This document shows positions 33,388-41,268 of a stretch of DNA of 64,000 nucleotides, one piece after another. Position numbers and translations under genes: made by a program. Positions within the stretch are counted from its first letter, which is position 1; each line of letters begins with the position of its first letter. The notes beneath the pieces are model-generated. The model had not been told where the DNA came from and did no database searches. It worked only from the letters and a program-made list of their open reading frames with translations. The stretch covers positions 66,925 to 130,924 of the forward strand of contig CAYXIO010000004.1 in the NCBI GenBank assembly GCA_964465125.1, read 5' to 3'. Origin of the DNA: CAYOHG01 sp964465125. GTDB taxonomy: Bacteria > Planctomycetota > Phycisphaerae > UBA1845 > Fen-1342.

Positions 33388-33723
33388 ATGGTGCGCGACG
33401 AAGGAGAATTCCGGGGGTTGCATTCGCCATCCATGCGCCTTTGGCGCGGGAGCCCGATCCACCCCATGGAGGAGGCGCGGAGGTTCTTTGACGGCGAGGG
33501 ACCGGTGCCGGAGACACTTCGTCGACTCGCAGAGCGCCTCGGTGCCGCGGGCATGCAGAAGGACTGGGCCGACGTGATCGAGCTGATGCGCGTGGACCAC
33601 CTCGACGAGACCTTCGCCGACAAGCTGCACCCGGTGACGCGCTCGGCCTACCTGCAATGCCATGACCAGAAGCTCGAAGAGGACCGCTACAACCCGGAGA
33701 TCGATGACCCGCCGGCGGAGTGA
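33388..33723 (+). pseudogene. Nucleotidyltransferase-like gene with internal deletion
   Basis: 111 residues. The first half (PMEEARRFFDGEGPVPETLRRLAERLGAAGM) reads like the start of a widespread nucleotidyltransferase-fold family. It is joined directly to QKDWADVIELMRVDHLDETFADKLHP, which reads like the C-terminal end of the same family. The middle, which would hold the Gly-rich helix and the metal-binding Asp residues, is absent. It begins 3 bases after the third ESCRT-III-like gene. Whether the short protein is still made and used is unclear; it could also be a genuine small protein derived from the family. The family reading is from memory of its sequence pattern. Confidence 0.5.
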
Positions 33724-34366
33724 TTTGAGCGATGCGCTTGACGCGCCGGGCGGCCAGCCGCGGGGCGGCGCGTACTTCTTCTCCCACACCGGCCCGATCG
33801 CCGAGGCCGGCCGGGATCTGCTGCGCTCGCTGCGCACCGCCGGCGTCGAGCATGTCCTCGTCGGAGATGCGGCCTGCTGCGTGCACGCCGCTCAGGCCGT
33901 GACGCCCAACGACTCGAAGCCGCCGCAATCCGCGGAGTTGAACTGGCCGCTGCGCTACTTTGCCGTGTGCGTCCGGCCGAGTGACGTTGACCGCTTTCGC
34001 CAGACGGTGGCAGGCCGCGAATTCGAGGTGATCCCCGGCCAGCGCTCGCGGCTGCTGCATCCGCACTCGGGCATCGAGGTCGATCTGTTGCCCGCCGGCG
34101 AGGTCGTCGGCGATCCGCTTCGCCAGCGGGAAATCCGCTGGCCCGATCCGAACGTCGCCGTCTGGCTTGGCGGCGTTCCCGTGCCGCCGCTGGAGCGGCT
34201 GATCGAGCTCCGGCTGGCCGAGTTCTCACCGGACGGGCGCGCGGCGGTGATCTCGCTGCTGGGGCTGACCGGCGTGCCGGCCGAGCGCTTCGCGTCCGTG
34301 CATCCACTGCTGCGCGGCGAACTCGAGGCGTGTTTCGCCGAGGCGCGGCGCCTGCCGGGGGTATGA
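33704..34366 (+). CDS. Divergent nucleotidyltransferase-fold protein, active site degenerate
   Basis: About 220 residues. The pattern LRTAGVEHVLVGDAACCVHAA corresponds to the substrate-binding helix of nucleotidyltransferases, followed by RYFAVCVRPSDVDRFRQ where an Asp-x-Asp strand is expected, and GIEVDLLPAGEVVGDPL and PLERLIELRLAEF near the end. The first Asp pair is missing, so catalysis is doubtful. It overlaps the preceding deleted family member by 20 bases and may be its partner or a decayed copy. The start is uncertain; ATG at 33704 or TTG at 33725. A link with the ESCRT-like genes is positional only. Confidence 0.55.
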   Translation: MTRRRSDLSDALDAPGGQPRGGAYFFSHTGPIAEAGRDLLRSLRTAGVEHVLVGDAACCVHAAQAVTPNDSKPPQSAELNWPLRYFAVCVRPSDVDRFRQTVAGREFEVIPGQRSRLLHPHSGIEVDLLPAGEVVGDPLRQREIRWPDPNVAVWLGGVPVPPLERLIELRLAEFSPDGRAAVISLLGLTGVPAERFASVHPLLRGELEACFAEARRLPGV

Positions 34367-34470
34367 TTGGCCTAAGCGCGTGCCGACGATGACCGGCATG
34401 CGAGAAACGGCGTCCTTGGACTGCCTCGGCCGCTGAATTTGGTATTTGCGACGGTAGGCGGGCAGGAGCC

Positions 34471-35673
34471 ATGGCTTTGCGCTGGCGAGGGCCGCAGCGC
34501 GAAGCCAAGAAAGTTCTCGAATCCGAATCGACCATGAGCACCTTTGCCACATTCACGCGGCTGAAAGACAAGGGCCTCGCGGCGCTGAAGGCGGGGGACT
34601 ACGTCGCCGCCCGGCCGTACCTGATCCAGGCCGCCGAGTGCATGATCGAGCTGTCCGAGGCCAGCGCGGATGCGACCCAGCGGGCCGAGCAGGAGGCGTA
34701 CGCCCGCGAGCTGCTCGACCTCGCGAAGGACTGCGACCGGCATGTGCCGCTCGGCGAGCGGGGCGGTCCGGGCGGCAAAGCGCGCGACCGGGCCCGCGAT
34801 CGCGACGATGACAAGGGCGCCGACGCGCAAGACTGGGTGGTGCGCGAGAAGCCGATGGTGCGCTTCGCCGACATCGCCGGGCTGGACGAGGTGAAGCAGG
34901 AAATCTACCTCAAGATGATCTACCCGTTTCAGCACCCCGAGCTGGCCAGCCACTATGGCATCGACGTCGGCGGCGGGATGCTGCTGTACGGTCCGCCCGG
35001 CACCGGCAAAACCATGTTCGCCAAGGCGGTGGCCTGTGAGTTGGAAGCGACGATGTTCGTCGTCACGCCGGCGCAACTGATGAGCAAGTGGGTCGGCGAG
35101 GCCGAGCAGAACGTGCGCAAGCTGTTCGATGCCGCGAAGGCGGAGGCCAAGAGCGTGATCTTCCTCGACGAGGTCGAGGCGATGGTGCCCAAGCGGCGCA
35201 GCACCGACAGCACGGTGATGCAGCGCGTCGTGCCGCAGATTCTTCAGGAGATCGAGGGCTTCGACCGCAAGACGGGCCGCGCGCTGCTGTTCCTGGGCGC
35301 GACCAACGAACCCTGGACGCTCGACCCGGCGATGATGCGGCCCGGACGGCTGGATGCCAAGGTCTACATCCCGCTGCCGGACCCCGAGGCGCGTTTCAAG
35401 CTCTTCGAGATCTACCTGAACAAGCGGCCGCTGGCCGACGACGTCGATCTCGCGGCGCTGGTGGAGAAAACCGCCGGCTACAGCGGCGCCGACATCAAGG
35501 CCATTTGCGGCCGTGCGGCAACCCGGCCGTTTTTGGAATCGGTGGGCGGCGGCGAACGCCGTAATATCCGTATGACGGACCTCGTCGACGTGATTGCGCA
35601 GACGCCGGCGTCGGTCCGCGCCAAGGACGTCGCGCGTTATGAAGAGTGGGGGCGTGAGGTCAGCACCGCCTGA
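34471..35673 (+). CDS. Vps4-like AAA ATPase with N-terminal MIT-like domain
   Basis: 400 residues. Residues about 23-90 form a three-helix unit (FTRLKDKGLAALKAGDYVAARPY, then AECMIELSEAS and AYARELLDLAKDCDRH) that resembles an MIT domain. After an acidic/basic linker comes one AAA module opening VRFADIAGLDEVKQEI. It has Walker A GPPGTGKT (174-181), the pore loop SKWVGEAEQNVRKLF, Walker B FLDEVEAM (Asp233, Glu234), sensor-1 GATNEPW and Arg fingers in MMRPGRLD (290, 293), then YIPLPD as in Vps4. It should form a hexamer that pulls ESCRT-III-like subunits out of polymers. AGGAG lies upstream of ATG 34471; ATG 34534 is an alternative start. Confidence 0.88.
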   Translation: MALRWRGPQREAKKVLESESTMSTFATFTRLKDKGLAALKAGDYVAARPYLIQAAECMIELSEASADATQRAEQEAYARELLDLAKDCDRHVPLGERGGPGGKARDRARDRDDDKGADAQDWVVREKPMVRFADIAGLDEVKQEIYLKMIYPFQHPELASHYGIDVGGGMLLYGPPGTGKTMFAKAVACELEATMFVVTPAQLMSKWVGEAEQNVRKLFDAAKAEAKSVIFLDEVEAMVPKRRSTDSTVMQRVVPQILQEIEGFDRKTGRALLFLGATNEPWTLDPAMMRPGRLDAKVYIPLPDPEARFKLFEIYLNKRPLADDVDLAALVEKTAGYSGADIKAICGRAATRPFLESVGGGERRNIRMTDLVDVIAQTPASVRAKDVARYEEWGREVSTA

Positions 35674-35754
35674 GCCGGCCTCGCCGCGCAAACCGGCGCG
35701 CGGTGTGCTGGCCGCGCAAGCACTGGCGCGCTGCCTGGATTGCGAGACGACACC

Positions 35755-37521
35755 ATGAGCCGCGAGACCCTGAAGCGACTGGAAGCCGCCACGCTGGTGG
35801 CCCTGCGGATCGACGGCGACGACTGGTCGAGCGGGCTGCTGCGGCGGGACGCGCCGATTCCGGATGCGTGGATGGGGCTGGTGGAATCCGCCGACGGCCG
35901 GCGCCGGTTTGCGCCGGCGGGCGAGACGCCGCGCGTCGGGCGCGGCGATCACCTGCTCCTGGTGCGAAAGACCGCGCTGGCGATTCCGATTGCCCTGGAA
36001 GACGCGCCGGCGGCCTCTGGCGAGTCGTTCCAGGCATCCTGCGAGGTTCTGCTGCGCTGGCCGGCGCGCGAGATCGAGCTTTCAGCCTTGCGCGGCGTCG
36101 TTCCGGTTGGCGTCGAGCTGCACCTGGCGCAGCTCGGCGAACTCGTGTCTCAGCGTGGTGCGAGCGCCGCCCTGCGCCAGTTCGTTGCCACAAAGGCCGC
36201 TGAAGCGCTGCTCGGCGACCAGGTTCGCGAGGACCTGCTGGCGTTTCTGCGCGCGCAGCTTCGCCCGCTGCTTTTTGAGCTGGGCGCCGAGATCGAGCGT
36301 TTGGGCGAGGTGCGATTCGCGAGCGAAGCGTATCGCCGGCGCCGCCTGCGCGAGCGCGAATCCACCGAGCAGGCCGAACGCATCCGCGCGCGGCAGGTGG
36401 TCGAGCAAGCCGCGCTGGTCGCGACGAACCGCCGCCTGGAGGATCTCTCCGGGCTGCTCGAAAAACTGCGCGGCCTTTCGCGCAACGACGCCGAAATGCG
36501 CTGGCATGATCTGCTTCCCGCGCTGAGTCCGGCGGAGCGCGGCAAGCTGCTCGAGAATCTCTGGCGGATCACGCCCGATCGGCGCACCTCCGCCGCCATC
36601 GTCGCGATCGCCGGCGGCGAGCTGCTCTGGCTCGATCCCGCCGATCCGCGGCGCGTGCTGCGCCGCGGCCGGCCCGGCGAGCAGCTCGGCGGCCTGCGCT
36701 CGCTGAGCTTCTGCCCGGACCGGCACGTCGTCGCCGCGGGCGCCGCGAGCGGCGTCTGGCTGCTCGATGCCGAAACGGGCGCGCCGCGCGCGTGCCTGGC
36801 CGTGCCCGACGCGGAAGGCCCGCGGACCGGCTTCAACGCCGCCGTCATGCTCGCCGATCGGCTCTTCGCGACGCATTCGCAGCTCGGTTGCTGGAGTTGG
36901 GCGATTGAGCCGCCGGGAGACGCGCGTCCCATCCTGCGCCCGATGCATGGCACGCCGCGGACGATTCGCGCGGCCTGCGCGGGGGATGATGGAGCGCTCT
37001 ATTTCGCGGCGGATGATTGCGTGCAGCGCTTCGACCCCGCCAGCGGCGAGCTGCGCGCGGTCGACTCCGCGGACGACATCATTCACAGCCTGGCGATGCT
37101 CGGCAACCGGCTCTACGTGGGCACCGAGCGCAGCCTGCTTTGCCAGGACCTCGCGCGGCCGGGCGATTGGTGGGTGCTGCGGCGCAGCGGCGAGCCGATC
37201 GAGTCCGTCCAGCCGCGGCGCTGGAACGACCTGGTCGAGCTCGTGCTGCCTGCGGGCGCCGACGGCGTCTGCGGCCTGTATGGCGAGGAGGGAGTCACCG
37301 CGCGGCTGCTCGAATCCACCGCTCCGATTCGGCGGGTCTGGGCCGCTGACGACCTGGTGGTCGGGCTTACCGAAGCCCGCGACCGGCTGGTGGTCATGAA
37401 CGCATCGCTTCCTGCTCGGCAGGGGCGCGACGTCTCGATCGGCCGAATGACGGGCCACTCCGTTCAGGATGCGTGCATCGTGACGAAGGCTGCGGCTTCG
37501 GAAGCCAAGGTCGAAGGCTGA
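35755..37521 (+). CDS. SPFH-like domain protein with C-terminal beta-propeller
   Basis: About 588 residues. The N-terminal 230 residues resemble a band-7/SPFH protein: a strand-rich part (DHLLLVRKTALAIPIALEDA, SFQASCEVLLRWP), then LRQFVATKAAEALLGDQVREDLLAF and GAEIERLGEVRFASEAYRRRR leading into a charged coiled coil (to about 255). The C-terminal 300 residues are WD/YVTN-like blades such as GGLRSLSFCPDRHVVAAG and SGVWLLDAETG. No signal peptide. SPFH proteins organise membrane microdomains, so this one may mark the place where the ESCRT-like proteins act; that is inference. A TTG start at 35740 is possible, but the ATG at 35755 is more usual. It lies 82 bases after the Vps4-like gene. Confidence 0.6.
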   Translation: MSRETLKRLEAATLVALRIDGDDWSSGLLRRDAPIPDAWMGLVESADGRRRFAPAGETPRVGRGDHLLLVRKTALAIPIALEDAPAASGESFQASCEVLLRWPAREIELSALRGVVPVGVELHLAQLGELVSQRGASAALRQFVATKAAEALLGDQVREDLLAFLRAQLRPLLFELGAEIERLGEVRFASEAYRRRRLRERESTEQAERIRARQVVEQAALVATNRRLEDLSGLLEKLRGLSRNDAEMRWHDLLPALSPAERGKLLENLWRITPDRRTSAAIVAIAGGELLWLDPADPRRVLRRGRPGEQLGGLRSLSFCPDRHVVAAGAASGVWLLDAETGAPRACLAVPDAEGPRTGFNAAVMLADRLFATHSQLGCWSWAIEPPGDARPILRPMHGTPRTIRAACAGDDGALYFAADDCVQRFDPASGELRAVDSADDIIHSLAMLGNRLYVGTERSLLCQDLARPGDWWVLRRSGEPIESVQPRRWNDLVELVLPAGADGVCGLYGEEGVTARLLESTAPIRRVWAADDLVVGLTEARDRLVVMNASLPARQGRDVSIGRMTGHSVQDACIVTKAAASEAKVEG

Positions 37522-37587
37522 AGAAGGAAGACCACAACTCTTCCCGGCCCTGCGCCACGCGCGCTCTACCTGCCAACTTGAGTCGAC

Positions 37588-38553
37588 ATGAAGGCACTTC
37601 TGCACGGCATTGACATCGGCGGAACGAAGGTCGGCGTTTGCGTCGGCGACGACGAGGGCCGGGTGCTTGCCTCGACCCGCTTTGCGACCGATCACGCCGC
37701 CGCCCCCGCGGGCATTCTGACGCGGGCGCTGCGCGAGCTGGACGCGCTGTCTGAGGCGCAAGCGCTCGGACCGGCCGGCGCGCTCGGGGTCGCCTGCCCG
37801 GGGCCGTTTCATGCGCCGCGGCAGCGGTTTCTCGACCCGCCCAACATGCCGCGCTGGCACAACTTCGCGCTCGGCGAGTTTCTGAAGGCGCACGCACCCG
37901 TACCGGCGGCGGGCATGAACGACGCCAACGCCGCCGCCCTCGCGGAGTGCTTCTGGGGCGCGGGCGTGGGCTTTCGCAACGTGGTCTTCTGCACCATGTC
38001 CACCGGGATGGGCGCCGGCTTCGTGCTGGACGGCCGGCTCTACGAAGGCACCGACGGCTTCGCCGCCGAGATTGGACACCTGGCGCTCGAGTCGGACGGG
38101 CCGGTCGGCTTTGGGCGGCGCGGCAGCGTCGAGGGCTACCTCAGCGGCCCGGGCATCGTCCAGGTTGCCGAGGCCGAGCGGCTCGTCTGCCGGCAAACCG
38201 GCGCACCGACCGCCCTCGAACGGATCGCCGGCGAGACCGGCCTCTCCGCGGAGTCCGTTTGTGCCGCCGCCGCGGCGGGCGATGCGGCGGCGCAACGCGC
38301 CCTGGAACGCTGCGCCGCGCGGCTCGGCCGGCTGCTGGCGATCCTGACCGACCTGCTCAACCCGCAGGTGTTCATCCTCGGAACAATCGGCTCGGCTTAC
38401 CCCGACCTGTTCATCCCGCGCGCGACCGAAGTGCTGCGAAGCGAGTCGATCCGCCACTCGGCCGAGATCGTCCGCATGGTCCCTTCCGGGTTGTCGGACC
38501 CCGGCAGCCAGCAGGCGCTCGCGGTGGCGCGGCGCCTGCTGAGCAGCGAGTGA
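37588..38553 (+). CDS. ROK-family sugar kinase, zinc site degenerate
   Basis: 321 residues. The phosphate-1 motif is GIDIGGTKVGVCVGD, the catalytic Asp lies in NDANAAALAE, and phosphate-2 is VVFCTMSTGMGAGFVLDG, followed by FAAEIGHLALE. These are the marks of glucokinase-like ROK proteins. In place of the usual CxCGxxGCxE zinc motif the protein has GFGRRGSVEGYLSG, so all zinc-binding Cys are missing. Bacterial relatives without these Cys exist, but the substrate cannot be assigned. No DNA-binding domain is present, so it is a kinase rather than a repressor. It ends 28 bases before the convergent TPR gene. Confidence 0.88.
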   Translation: MKALLHGIDIGGTKVGVCVGDDEGRVLASTRFATDHAAAPAGILTRALRELDALSEAQALGPAGALGVACPGPFHAPRQRFLDPPNMPRWHNFALGEFLKAHAPVPAAGMNDANAAALAECFWGAGVGFRNVVFCTMSTGMGAGFVLDGRLYEGTDGFAAEIGHLALESDGPVGFGRRGSVEGYLSGPGIVQVAEAERLVCRQTGAPTALERIAGETGLSAESVCAAAAAGDAAAQRALERCAARLGRLLAILTDLLNPQVFILGTIGSAYPDLFIPRATEVLRSESIRHSAEIVRMVPSGLSDPGSQQALAVARRLLSSE

Positions 38554-38581
38554 GGATGCGTATGCCGCAGCCGCAGTGGCG

Positions 38582-41203
38582 CTACGGCTTGGCCTGATTG
38601 GCGGCGCGCTCCTCGGGCGAGAAGTAGTGCGTCACCGTGTGCGATTGCCAGGCTTGCCCGTCAAACGTCGTCGCGCTGGCGGTGGACTTGTAGAAGTCGA
38701 TCTTGCGGACCACGCCGGCGACCTTGCCAATGATGCTGCCCAAGCGCGTTACGAACTCGCGCGGCTTCTGCTCGGGAATCGCCATCGCAACCATCCCGGT
38801 AACCGGCTGAATCATGCCGAGCACCTTGGCGATGTCCTGGCCCACGCTGCGCTGGTCCATCAGCGCGACCGCCACGCATCCGGGCCCCGGCTCGATCATC
38901 TCGGCCATCGCGCGGGCGTTCTCGCGGATGCTCGGGTGCTTGCCGCGGGCCGTGTCGAGGCACAGCTCGGCGGCGCGCTGCGAGTTGGCGAAGACCAGGC
39001 AGCCCTCGGCGACGCCCCAGACCATCGGCTCGGCGGGGTTGAACGCCAGCGTCAGCGTGTGGAAGCCGGGCAGCTCGTCGCTGTCGAGCTCCCCGGTCGT
39101 CATGGTAAGCATCGCCAGCATCGGGTTGGTTGCGGTCAGCGCGCCCATTTGGGTGGTCAGCGTTTCGATGAAGGAGCTCAGCTTGGTCGCCGCGGTCTGC
39201 GGGTCCTTGACCTCGATCAGCCAGATCCAACCGGCGTCGTTCTCAAGCGTGATGCTCGCGAAGCGCCGCCCGAGCCAGCTCAGCAGGTCGCGCTCGAGCT
39301 CAAAGCCGAGCTCCGATTGCAGTGTGGTCCAATGCTCGATCAGCTCGTCGCCGACCGGGCCGACGCCGCGCACCGTCTCGATGGCGAAGTCGTAGGCGGC
39401 TCCCAGGTCGATGCCGCCGTTGATGGAAAACGAGAGGGTCTCGCGGGGCAGGAAGCGCATGAACTCGCCGACTTCCGCGGGCTTGGACAGCACCCGGTAG
39501 ATCGGCAGCTCGCGTGCGTTGAGGACCATCGCGGCCCGGCCGATCTGGTGCAGGTCATAGTCCTTGACGTAGTAGACCGTGGTCGACGAATCGAGGAAGG
39601 AGAACGCCTCCAGGATGCGCTGCGTTATCGACATGATGCCGGCCGCCCGCAACTTGGAGTCCTCGCTGGCGCCCTGCGAGGCGCGCTCGCGGGCCAATTC
39701 GAGCGCCGTCACGTAGCGCTCGTCTGCCCGCAGGCCCTTGAGGTCCGGGTCCTTGCTGATGTGCCGGGGGCAGTAGAACCCTGCCTCGACGGCGCGCTGT
39801 AGCGTTTGCAGCGCTTGGTCGTCGTGGTTCAGCAGCGCGTGGTAGCAGCTCATTGCGTAGAGCACGCGCGCGTCGCCCGGCGAGGCGGCCAGGGCCTGCT
39901 CGGCCAGGCGCAGCGCCTGCTCGTAGTCCCCCTGCTCTGAGCCGATGCGGTTGGCTTCGAGATAGAGCTTGTAGGCCTCGCCGCTGGTGCTCGAGTTGAT
40001 GACCACGTCTTCAGCGCTGAATTGCGCCGCGAGCTTCCCGGCTCGTTCGAGCGCCGCCTGGTAGCGCGGGTCGCTTCGCAGGCTGGCCAGGTCCTCATCG
40101 GTGCGGATCTTCTCCGGTGCGTAGAACCCGGCCTCAACCGCTTTTTCCAGCCAGTCGAGCGCTTCCGCCTTTTCGCCGACCAGCGTGCTGAAGCACGCCA
40201 GGTTGTACAGCGCGATCGAGTCCCGGGGGTCGGTTTCGTGCGCCTTGCGGGTCAGCTCGAGCGCCTTGCGATGATCCCCGGAGCGGTAGGCGGCCAGGGC
40301 CTGCTCGTTCAGCTTCGCAACCTCGCGGTTGCCGCCGGTGTTCAGGTAGACGTCGTCGGACTCGCCGATCAGGCCGGCGACGCGGCTGAAAAGCGTGCGC
40401 AGCGAGCCGAACATGTTCTGCGCGTCGAAATGGAGGAAGCCGACGTTGTCCTTGGGGAGTTGCTCCAGCGCGGCCTGGAAGCGCGGGCTGTCGGCCAGTG
40501 CCGGTCCCTCGCCGGACAGTCGCTCGAGCACGTCCTTGACCAGCTCGCGGCCGAGCCCCAGCACCAGGATGTCGCCGTGCCGCGCGACGCAGATGTGCAG
40601 CCCCGGCGCGCCGGGCGCCATCGCCAGCAGGTTGATGCAGCAGGCCTCCGCGTCGCCGATGCGGACGTCTTCGAGCGTCAGGGCGCGCGCCCCGGCGAGA
40701 CGATTCACTTCTTCCGATAGCGCCGCGAGAATTCCGCGCAAGGCCTGATAATCGCCGGCGGCGTGTGCGGCTTCGTTCTGCACCAGCCACGCCATCTGCG
40801 CCGGACCGAAGACGGGTTGGCGCTCGTCGGTGGAGTCCATCGGCGGCATGCGCTCGGCGAAGACGTTCTCGTAGCGCCCCAGTCGCGACCAATCAACCGC
40901 GTGGATCGAATCGATCAGGCGCGTGCGGACGCGGGCGAACTCAGCCTTCTGGTCGTCATCCAGAAACACCTCGATGGCCGCGACCACGTCGTCCAAGACC
41001 CCGCTCTGCACTGCGTTGTCGAAGAACTCGGTCCCGTATGCGTAGAGAAAGTCCTGCTCGGCCGTGCGCCGCCCGCCTACGCAGAGGAACGCATCGGCCG
41101 GGACGCCGCGGGTCAGCGGGTAGGAGGTGTCCTTCGCCGCCGCGGCCGGGTCGGCCAAAAGCAGCACGAGCGCGGCGACGTAGAGGTAGAACGTGTGGGT
41201 CAT
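38582..41203 (-). CDS. Secreted DUF3352-like protein with TPR insertion
   Basis: 873 residues with a signal peptide ending AAAA near residue 23. The first about 290 residues and the last about 330 have the phrasing of secreted DUF3352-like proteins (VPADAFLCVGGRR, LLAMAPGAPGLHICVARHG, LPRETLSFSINGGID). Between them (about 295-520) lie TPR repeats with the end-of-group pattern WLEKAVEAGFYAPEKIRTDEDLASLRSDPRY, repeated once as TLQRAVEAGFYCPRHISKDPDL. The repeats probably hold a partner in the periplasm. It lies 65 bases after the TPR kinase gene on the same strand and has AAAGGA before the start. A distant relative is encoded at 61868-63913. Confidence 0.75.
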   Translation of the reverse strand: MTHTFYLYVAALVLLLADPAAAAKDTSYPLTRGVPADAFLCVGGRRTAEQDFLYAYGTEFFDNAVQSGVLDDVVAAIEVFLDDDQKAEFARVRTRLIDSIHAVDWSRLGRYENVFAERMPPMDSTDERQPVFGPAQMAWLVQNEAAHAAGDYQALRGILAALSEEVNRLAGARALTLEDVRIGDAEACCINLLAMAPGAPGLHICVARHGDILVLGLGRELVKDVLERLSGEGPALADSPRFQAALEQLPKDNVGFLHFDAQNMFGSLRTLFSRVAGLIGESDDVYLNTGGNREVAKLNEQALAAYRSGDHRKALELTRKAHETDPRDSIALYNLACFSTLVGEKAEALDWLEKAVEAGFYAPEKIRTDEDLASLRSDPRYQAALERAGKLAAQFSAEDVVINSSTSGEAYKLYLEANRIGSEQGDYEQALRLAEQALAASPGDARVLYAMSCYHALLNHDDQALQTLQRAVEAGFYCPRHISKDPDLKGLRADERYVTALELARERASQGASEDSKLRAAGIMSITQRILEAFSFLDSSTTVYYVKDYDLHQIGRAAMVLNARELPIYRVLSKPAEVGEFMRFLPRETLSFSINGGIDLGAAYDFAIETVRGVGPVGDELIEHWTTLQSELGFELERDLLSWLGRRFASITLENDAGWIWLIEVKDPQTAATKLSSFIETLTTQMGALTATNPMLAMLTMTTGELDSDELPGFHTLTLAFNPAEPMVWGVAEGCLVFANSQRAAELCLDTARGKHPSIRENARAMAEMIEPGPGCVAVALMDQRSVGQDIAKVLGMIQPVTGMVAMAIPEQKPREFVTRLGSIIGKVAGVVRKIDFYKSTASATTFDGQAWQSHTVTHYFSPEERAANQAKP

Positions 41204-41268
41204 TTTCGGTCCTTTCGATGGGCGGGGCGCCGCGCGTCTGCTTGCGCTCCGCCAATACCATGCGATCT

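Noticed and set aside
36082..38457. Minus-strand open frame of 791 codons
   Set aside because: It runs across the SPFH-propeller gene and the ROK gene, which both have recognisable motifs on the plus strand; the minus translation is typical shadow composition.
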